Part shown: positions 33,223 through 38,332 of the stretch, piece by piece
Position numbering within the stretch: the first letter of the stretch is position 1
Layout: every line of letters begins with the position of its first letter
NCBI GenBank assembly: GCA_016927965.1
Contig: JAFGLP010000012.1
Coordinates: 1-38,332 of the forward strand
Origin: Dehalococcoidia bacterium
GTDB taxonomy: Bacteria > Chloroflexota > Dehalococcoidia > GIF9 > UBA5629
Length of the DNA: 38,332 nt
Reading direction: 5' to 3'
The notes under the pieces: model-generated
What the model was told of the DNA's origin: nothing
What the model saw: only the letters and a program-made list of their open reading frames with translations
Database searches by the model: none
Made by a program: the position numbers and the translations under genes

Positions 33223-34275
33223 ATGATCGAAACCCCTATGACCGAACTATTTGGCTGCAAGCACCCTGTAATGCTGGCCGGCATGAACTGGATCACAACT
33301 CCCAAGCTGGTTGCAGCGGTGTGCAATGCAGGCGGACTGGGTATTTTTGCTACGGCCAGGTGTACCCCGGATGAGGCAAGGAAGAATATACAGGAAATAA
33401 GGAGTCTGACCGATAAGCCATTCGGCATCAATCAGATTCTCATGTTCGGTCAGATCTCCCGAGAGACTATACAGATGGCAATCGAAGAAAAAGTGCCTAT
33501 TATCAACTATACGCTGGGTAAACCCTGGTTCATTGAAGATGTTCATAAATATGGTGGTAAAGTGATAGGCACGACTGCAACGGTCAAACATGCAATAAAA
33601 GCAGTTGAATTGGGATGTGATGCAATTACCGTGACGGGACTTGAAGCTGCAGCCCATGGGGAAGAAGCCACTATACTGGTGTTGTTGCCTATCGTTGCCA
33701 GTAAGGTCAAAGTCCCGATAATAGCGGCAGGCGGTTTCCAAAATGGCGGCGGTTTGATTGCAGCACTTGCCCTTGGCGCCAGCGGCATTTCCATGGGCAC
33801 GCGCTTTGCTTTAACACAGGAAAGCCCCGTGCATGACAATTTCAAGCAGTATTGTCTCAAATGCTCTGAAAATGATACGCTGCGCAGCGACAGGTTTGAT
33901 GGTCTCCCATCACGGATGTTAAAGACGCCTGTCACAGAACGCTTGGCCAAAAGCCGTTTCCCTCTGGCAGAGGCATTAGTAGGGGCCAAACAGATAAAAG
34001 AAATGCTTGGATTAAGCTTGATGCAATTTATGGGCATGTCCATAACGATGATGACGGCTGAAGAGAGTCACCCGCTGTGGACACAAGCCCGCCAGGCTGC
34101 ATCCAACATGAGGGCCATCAAAGGTATTTACGAGGGAGATATGAAAGAGGGTATCTTTATTGCCGGTCAGGCTGTGGGGGCATGCAATGATCTGCCGCCG
34201 GTACAGGATTTGATGGACAGGGTAATATCAGAGGCGGAGTCAATAATTGACAGGCAAAAGGCCATACGATCGTAG
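33223..34275 (+). CDS. Nitronate monooxygenase / 2-nitropropane dioxygenase-like flavoprotein
   Basis: An FMN-dependent TIM-barrel enzyme of the NMO/enoyl-reductase-II family, which oxidises nitronates or acts on related substrates. From ATG 33223 it has 350 residues: HPVMLAGMNWITTPKLVAAV near the N-terminus, GGLGIFATARCTPDEAR, KPFGINQILMFG, GCDAITVTGLEAAAHGEEAT with the likely active-site histidine, and the FMN phosphate site IIAAGGFQNGGGLIAALALG followed by GISMGTRF. AAGGAG (33211-33216) sets the start; an in-frame ATG 63 codons upstream lacks a ribosome site. It is transcribed alone. Confidence 0.88.
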   Translation: MIETPMTELFGCKHPVMLAGMNWITTPKLVAAVCNAGGLGIFATARCTPDEARKNIQEIRSLTDKPFGINQILMFGQISRETIQMAIEEKVPIINYTLGKPWFIEDVHKYGGKVIGTTATVKHAIKAVELGCDAITVTGLEAAAHGEEATILVLLPIVASKVKVPIIAAGGFQNGGGLIAALALGASGISMGTRFALTQESPVHDNFKQYCLKCSENDTLRSDRFDGLPSRMLKTPVTERLAKSRFPLAEALVGAKQIKEMLGLSLMQFMGMSITMMTAEESHPLWTQARQAASNMRAIKGIYEGDMKEGIFIAGQAVGACNDLPPVQDLMDRVISEAESIIDRQKAIRS

Positions 34276-34319
34276 CTATAAATTGAAGAAAATTTATTTA
34301 CCGTACTGGTAGGCAGGTA

Positions 34320-35015
34320 TTAAATCAGGTTCCTGGATTTCATGCTGGTATATCCACTGTCGCTGACGATAATGTGGTCCAGGACGGGGATACCCAGCAG
34401 CTCTCCGGCTTCAACCAGCCTTTTGGTCAACTGAACATCCTCAGAGGATGGTTCAAGGTCACCGGACGGATGATTGTGGACGAAGATTACCGAGGATGCC
34501 AGGGATGAAATAGCGTCTTTAAATACCTCGCGGGGATGTACTATGCTGCTGTCAAGATTGCCCTGTGAGACCTGCTTTTTGCTGCTTACGTGGTTCCTGG
34601 TATCCAGGCATAGTATATAAAAATGCTCTTTTTTCTTGCCTTTCAGCTTTTCCTGCATTGAGATGAAAGCCGCTTCGGGAGATTGTACAAGCGGACCTCT
34701 GTGATTGTAATCCGGATCGTTGAGCCGCCGGCTGAGTTCAAAGGCAGCTTTGATTTGCGATGCTTTGGCAATACCGATGCCTCTGATTTTCGATAACTCC
34801 TCAACCGAGGCGGCTGCCATGTTCGGCAGGTTGCCGAATTCAGCCAGCAGCCTTTGAGCGGTGATCATGACCGATTCGCCGCTGACACCCCTACCCATCA
34901 GCAGTACGAGCAACTCTGCTGTCGACAGCGCTTCTACGCCGTGACGCTGCAACCTCTCACGCGGCCTTTCTGAAGGGGGTAGATCATGAATTGTATAAGA
35001 TTTAGCTTTATCCAT
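34320..35015 (-). CDS. radC: RadC family protein (JAB/MPN domain)
   Basis: A 231-residue RadC homologue. The N-terminal helical region has PRERLQRHGVEALSTAELL and a helix-hairpin-helix EELSKIRGIGIAKASQIKAA. The C-terminal JAMM-type metal site reads IFVHNHPSGDLEPSSEDVQL, followed by LLGIPVLDHIIVSD. The historical link to recombination repair is doubtful and the biochemical function is unsettled. It starts four bases after the metallopeptidase stop and is last in the nfi-prfB-peptidase-radC run. Confidence 0.95.
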   Translation of the reverse strand: MDKAKSYTIHDLPPSERPRERLQRHGVEALSTAELLVLLMGRGVSGESVMITAQRLLAEFGNLPNMAAASVEELSKIRGIGIAKASQIKAAFELSRRLNDPDYNHRGPLVQSPEAAFISMQEKLKGKKKEHFYILCLDTRNHVSSKKQVSQGNLDSSIVHPREVFKDAISSLASSVIFVHNHPSGDLEPSSEDVQLTKRLVEAGELLGIPVLDHIIVSDSGYTSMKSRNLI

Positions 35016-35019
35016 CCGT

Positions 35020-36195
35020 TTAACCGGTTACAGTTGTATATGAAAAACCGGAGATCAAGTACTCAGTCCTGTAGATGGAGGAAGACTGTTCTTCCGTATC
35101 CTCGACCGATTGTTTCATCAGCCAGTCTGTCCATACTGCATCTAAACCGTTGAGATCAAAGACGTATACGTTCATAAGGGCGCTATCCATGGGAGTCCCA
35201 TTATTAAATTGTATGAGAAGGTCATTAATTTTGCTCTTGTCGAAATTTGATGTCAGGTATTCAATAACGCTCAGGCTTTTAGCATAGGAGTAGTAGGCTT
35301 CTATCGGGTCAGCTGAGAACGGACTGGATAACGATTTAAGTGTTACCAGCGTTCCCTCCTCGGCAGCTTTTTGTAGTTCCCCCAGGTTAGAATTGAGTTG
35401 ATGGCCCTCCGCAAGCTGGGCCAGTCCTTCGTCCAGCCATGGAGGTATGTTGGAACCGAACGGGCTTGCTGTTACCTGGTGAGTGATCAGATGTCCCATT
35501 TCGTGGGCTACTGCCTGCTTGCCCCAGTCCAGATTGTTGGTAGAGATGCCAATAGAGATAATATTGAATCCTGCATAAGCGACCCCGCCGGTCCACTCCT
35601 CAGGGGCAACCAGTGCCCCGCGCAGGTCCCGGTAGTTGCCGTATATATAAATGCTGATGGGCTTATCAAGTATAACTCCCGCATCTGCTTCCAATCTTGC
35701 CCTGGCTTCAACCGCGGCTTTGAGCAGCTCGTCGGCAAAAGACCGGCTGCCCTTGTACCACAGGATAGTTATCATGTTGTCAGTGATTTTCTGCCATTCA
35801 TAGCGTGTGTCATCAAAGTGGACAGTTTCCTTTGCAGAGGTAAACCGGTCGCCGGTCTCGTCCTCGATTATCCACCAGTAGGTTATCAGTGCGCCGGGCG
35901 GTAAGCTCCCTTTGCGCATATCCCACGACCATGAGGCTGATACAACTTTGCCCTGCTGGAAATTTGGCCAGGCCTCGGCAAAAGACGGGGCATAAGTGGC
36001 TTTATCTACTTCATATCGTAGCCGAATGAGCGTAATTGTTGCGGAGCTTTCAGCCTTTACGTTGAAGGTTAATAAATTGGGGAAATCTATCTTGATGCTG
36101 GAGTCCAGCAGCTTAATACCGCTGTCCGCAGATACCCCGGCCGGTAAAAGCAGTATCAAAGATACAAACAGTATGATTAAAGCTCTCCTGATCAT
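35020..36195 (-). CDS. Secreted zinc metallopeptidase (Peptidase MA-like)
   Basis: A 391-residue exported protein. A signal peptide (1-23, cut likely after VSA) is followed by a beta-rich N-terminal region (about 28-130). The catalytic domain has AVAHEMGHLITHQ at 228-240 (zinc ligands H231 and H235, catalytic E232) and the third ligand E256 in WLDEGLAQLAEG. This is a gluzincin pattern of the peptidase MA group. There is no C-terminal anchor. Its ATG overlaps the prfB stop by four bases (ATGA), so it is translationally coupled to release factor 2. The substrate is unknown. Confidence 0.85.
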   Translation of the reverse strand: MIRRALIILFVSLILLLPAGVSADSGIKLLDSSIKIDFPNLLTFNVKAESSATITLIRLRYEVDKATYAPSFAEAWPNFQQGKVVSASWSWDMRKGSLPPGALITYWWIIEDETGDRFTSAKETVHFDDTRYEWQKITDNMITILWYKGSRSFADELLKAAVEARARLEADAGVILDKPISIYIYGNYRDLRGALVAPEEWTGGVAYAGFNIISIGISTNNLDWGKQAVAHEMGHLITHQVTASPFGSNIPPWLDEGLAQLAEGHQLNSNLGELQKAAEEGTLVTLKSLSSPFSADPIEAYYSYAKSLSVIEYLTSNFDKSKINDLLIQFNNGTPMDSALMNVYVFDLNGLDAVWTDWLMKQSVEDTEEQSSSIYRTEYLISGFSYTTVTG

Positions 36196-37296
36196 TTGTC
36201 TTCTCCAACTTTTGAACGCAGGTAAGCGTTGATAAATTCGTCTATTTCTCCATCCAGTACCGCAGCCGTATTGCTTGTCTCATGTTCTGTCCGGTGGTCT
36301 TTGACCATTTTGTAAGGATGTAAAACATAACTGCGTATCTGATTGCCCCAGCCTGCATCAATGCGTTTACCTTTTATCTTGGCTTTTTCTGCCTCTCTTT
36401 TTTCTATTTCAGTCTCAAGCAGGCGTGCGTAAAGAACACGTAGAGCGCTCTCTTTATTCTGGTGTTGAGACCTTTCGCTCTGACAGCTTACCACGATCCC
36501 GGAAGGTATGTGGGTAATCCTAACGGCGCTGCTTGTCTTCTGCATATGCTGACCGCCCGGCCCGCTGGAACGAAAGGTGTCGACTTTAATATCGTCAGGA
36601 TTTATCTGCAGGTCGGTTTTTTCCTCTGCTTCAGGCATGACCTCTACCAGAGCAAATGATGTGTGACGCGCGTGGTCGGCATCGAAAGGTGAAAGCCGTA
36701 CAAGCCTGTGTACCCCATGTTCGGATTTAAGGTTGCCGTAGGCAAAATTTCCCTTGATCCCGATCATAGCGCTCTTGATGCCCGCTTCATCTCCTGGGGA
36801 CACGTCCAGCACGTCAGTCTGGAATTTTTTTCTCTCAGCCCAGCGTAAAAACATACGCATGAGCATCTGTGCCCAATCCTGTGACTCAGTCCCTCCGGCG
36901 CCGGCGTGAAAGGCCAGTATGGCGGCTCTTGAGTCATATGGCCCGTCAAGCATCAGCTGTACTTCAATTGCATCGAACCTGGATACCAGTGAGTCTATTT
37001 CCCCCTGTATCTCTTCTTTAAGAGACTCGTCGTTTTCTGCAATGGCAATGCCGATAATTTCCTGGATGTCCACGGCTTTTTCTGCGATCTGATGCCAGGT
37101 GCTGATAGTATCCTTAAGAGCGCCGATTTGCCTCATGGTAGTTTGTGCTTTTTGCGAATCTGACCAGAATTCCGGATCGGATGTAGTTGCTTCCAATCCG
37201 TTCATTTCCTTTTCTTTGCCGGCTATGTCAAAGATGCTCCATTATCGCAGATATTCTGCGTTGTAGTTCATCTATCCGGGTCTTCTCTTCTTGCAT
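36192..37296 (-). CDS. prfB: Peptide chain release factor 2, with programmed +1 frameshift
   Basis: RF2 recognises UGA and UAA and triggers peptide release. Translation starts at ATG 37296 after AGGGA, reads 22 codons, meets an in-frame TGA at 37230-37228, and continues in the +1 frame from 37229 to the stop at 36192, for 367 residues in total. The shift site is the canonical CTTTGAC, preceded by GGAG at the E. coli spacing. Diagnostic residues are the SPF stop-recognition tripeptide (202-204) and GGQ at 247-249 (GPGGQHMQKTSSAVR), very close to E. coli positions. Without the frameshift the annotated protein would lack about 30 residues. It lies 18 bases after nfi and overlaps the peptidase gene. 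Confidence 0.96.
37227..37240 (-). promoter_or_regulatory. Programmed +1 frameshift site of prfB
   Basis: On the minus strand GGAG (37240-37237), CAT, then CTTTGAC (37233-37227). The purine-rich site lies three bases before CTT, as in E. coli, where low RF2 makes the ribosome slip at CTT-TGA and restore RF2 synthesis. It gives autogenous control of RF2. Confidence 0.92.
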
Positions 37297-37314
37297 AATT
37301 TTCCCTGAATTATA

Positions 37315-38010
37315 TTATTTACCACGAAAAGTTGTATTTACTGTAAATATACCTGTTTGTCCTGCTGCAAGATGCGCCAAACGCGTTGGTTCCGGCAGCC
37401 TTAACCCGCAGCAGCATTTTAATACCAATGAAATCGCATCGGAAAGATCGATCTTATGCCCTATAGAAACGTATACCGGCTTAACAGAGCTTCGGGTCCT
37501 CAGGACTGCGCCGATAATTTCCTCGCCGTCTGTTAGAGGTGAATATGAACCTGCGTCATCTGCCACAGGCTCATGATCTCCTATTAAACGTGACTTGGCG
37601 CAGCCTATAGAAGGAATATCCAGCAGCAATCCCAGGTGGGAAGCGATGCCGAATCTGCGGGGGTGGGCTATGCCCTGTCCGTCAACAATTACTAGATCTG
37701 GAGATATACGAAGCTTTTGCCAGGCTTTTAGGATGATCGGGATTTCCCTGAAAGAAAGCAGGCCGGGCACATATGGAAAATTGATATCATCTTCCAGCAT
37801 AGCAAGGTCGAGAATTTCCATATCAGGATAGCTGAGTACCACGACGGCAGCGCGGCCTCGTTTAGAGAAACGTGATATGGATACGTCCACGCCTGCAATC
37901 GATTGTGGAATGGTACGATTGCTAACGCGTACGATCTTGTATGATAGATCAATTTGCAGATGACGTGCCTGGCTGGTGTTCATAACCCATGTATGCAGCC
38001 CATTGTTCAT
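37315..38010 (-). CDS. nfi: Endonuclease V (deoxyinosine 3' endonuclease)
   Basis: Nicks DNA 3' to deoxyinosine, repairing deaminated adenine. From ATG 38010 the protein has 231 residues. The catalytic residues are visible: D42 in SIAGVDVSIS, E89 in YVPGLLSFREIP and D110 in VIVDGQGIAHPRRFGIASHLG, positions close to E. coli D35, E88 and D110. A TATAAT box seven bases or so above 38010 suggests a leaderless start; ATG 37983 is an alternative, and a TTG at 38037 lies upstream of the likely start point. It heads the run with prfB, the metallopeptidase and radC. Confidence 0.92.
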   Translation of the reverse strand: MNNGLHTWVMNTSQARHLQIDLSYKIVRVSNRTIPQSIAGVDVSISRFSKRGRAAVVVLSYPDMEILDLAMLEDDINFPYVPGLLSFREIPIILKAWQKLRISPDLVIVDGQGIAHPRRFGIASHLGLLLDIPSIGCAKSRLIGDHEPVADDAGSYSPLTDGEEIIGAVLRTRSSVKPVYVSIGHKIDLSDAISLVLKCCCGLRLPEPTRLAHLAAGQTGIFTVNTTFRGK

Positions 38011-38017
38011 AAGGCTG

Positions 38018-38047
38018 ATTATAATAGCAGAACGCAATATAATACAA
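38018..38047 (-). promoter_or_regulatory. Possible promoter for the nfi-prfB operon
   Basis: On the minus strand a perfect -10 TATAAT (38018-38023) has a weak -35 TTGTAT (38042-38047) 18 bases upstream. The predicted start is about 38010-38012, coincident with the nfi ATG at 38010. Confidence 0.4.
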
Positions 38048-38164
38048 ATAGAAACGTCGATTGTACATAATTTAATATAACAGGTAATATCTTTTTAAGG
38101 CAGTTCGGGGAGAATCAATAATAATTGTGCATGCCTGTAATTACAATTAAGAAGGGGTGCAAAT

Positions 38165-38332
38165 ATGCCGGCACGTGTCATGGTACAGCATACTAATTCT
38201 CCTGGGGAAGCACAGTGGCTGGCAGTACAGGTGGCAGCACGCTTAAATTGCCATGACGTTCCGATACAGGACTTTACACCCGTAATGGGGGTACATACAG
38301 GCCCTGGACTTGTGGGGGTAGCATTCAGTAAA
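38165..38332 (+). CDS. DegV C-terminal-like ORF (cut by right edge)
   Basis: An open frame from ATG 38165 to the window end, 56 codons without a stop. GAAGGGG upstream provides a ribosome site, and the frame is closed by TAA at 38138-38140, so there is no upstream DegV part. The sequence ARVMVQHTNSPGEAQWLAVQ, then PVMGVHTGPGLVGVAF matches the last 50 or so residues of DegV fatty-acid-binding proteins, where the GPG loop touches the lipid head group. A normal DegV has about 280 residues with this motif at the very end, so this is either a stand-alone C-terminal module or the first domain of something larger. Confidence 0.6.
   Translation, partial: MPARVMVQHTNSPGEAQWLAVQVAARLNCHDVPIQDFTPVMGVHTGPGLVGVAFSK

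Noticed and set aside
36192..37205. prfB as a truncated gene starting at the internal ATG
   Set aside because: The canonical CTTTGAC frameshift site and a 22-codon leader restore full-length RF2.
38131..38190. Short ORF (19 codons) overlapping the DegV-like start
   Set aside because: No ribosome site, no recognisable sequence, and it is out of frame with a better-supported ORF.
1..38332. CRISPR array, insertion sequence, prophage, tRNA or rRNA
   Set aside because: No regularly spaced repeats, transposase or integrase ORFs, phage structural genes, or cloverleaf/GTTC-type tRNA signals were seen in the intergenic stretches.

Overview
This window looks like a chromosomal segment of a mid-GC bacterium, most likely a Chloroflexota member of the Dehalococcoidia type. 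That placement is an inference from the overall protein style: a Dehalococcoidia-like FtsK with an interrupted alpha domain, RNase J beside ftsK, a nurA/herA pair, and a TreT-type trehalose synthase. No rRNA or tRNA was found to anchor it. No phage, insertion sequence, integrase or CRISPR array was seen.

Layout. (1) 1-3334, minus strand: a DNA-repair/RNA-decay/chromosome-segregation operon, family 4 uracil-DNA glycosylase > RNase J > FtsK (cut by the left edge). (2) 3374-4613, minus: a TauE/SafE exporter and its usual DUF1634 partner. (3) 4834-5553, plus: RNase PH. (4) 5664-8081, minus: proB > proA for proline synthesis. (5) 8155-22039, minus: about 14 kb of stress and ion genes: UspA, ClC with CBS domains, a Ca2+-type P-ATPase, then the operon PRC-barrel > TetR > otsA > otsB > MscS-DUF5752 fusion > treT, a cation/proton antiporter and a second TetR. 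(6) 22264-26182, plus: CCA/poly(A) polymerase-type nucleotidyltransferase, secD, secF and a 43-residue membrane peptide, closed by a strong terminator. (7) 26260-27300, minus: HDAC-like deacetylase. (8) 27450-30864, plus: nurA > HAS-barrel protein > herA, overlapping stop/start. (9) 30937-32992, minus: a lipoprotein solute-binding protein and a DUF3795 protein. (10) 33223-34275, plus: nitronate-monooxygenase-like flavoprotein. (11) 34320-38010, minus: endonuclease V > prfB (with a programmed +1 frameshift) > secreted zinc metallopeptidase > radC. (12) 38165 onward, plus: a DegV C-terminal-like ORF cut by the right edge.

How the genes work together. The stress block is the most notable part. 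It joins osmolyte synthesis by two independent trehalose routes (OtsA/OtsB and TreT) with a mechanosensitive channel whose C-terminus is a DUF5752 domain with two similar halves. It also carries chloride, calcium and cation/proton transporters and two paralogous TetR regulators. A near-consensus promoter before the PRC-barrel gene overlaps a perfect TATGTAA-N8-TTACATA palindrome, so the trehalose operon is probably repressed by its own TetR. proBA next door could add proline as a second osmolyte.

Several promoters (udg, proB, cca, nfi) place the predicted transcription start within a few bases of the start codon, suggesting that leaderless messages are common here. All functions are read from motifs and family knowledge; no database search was run.
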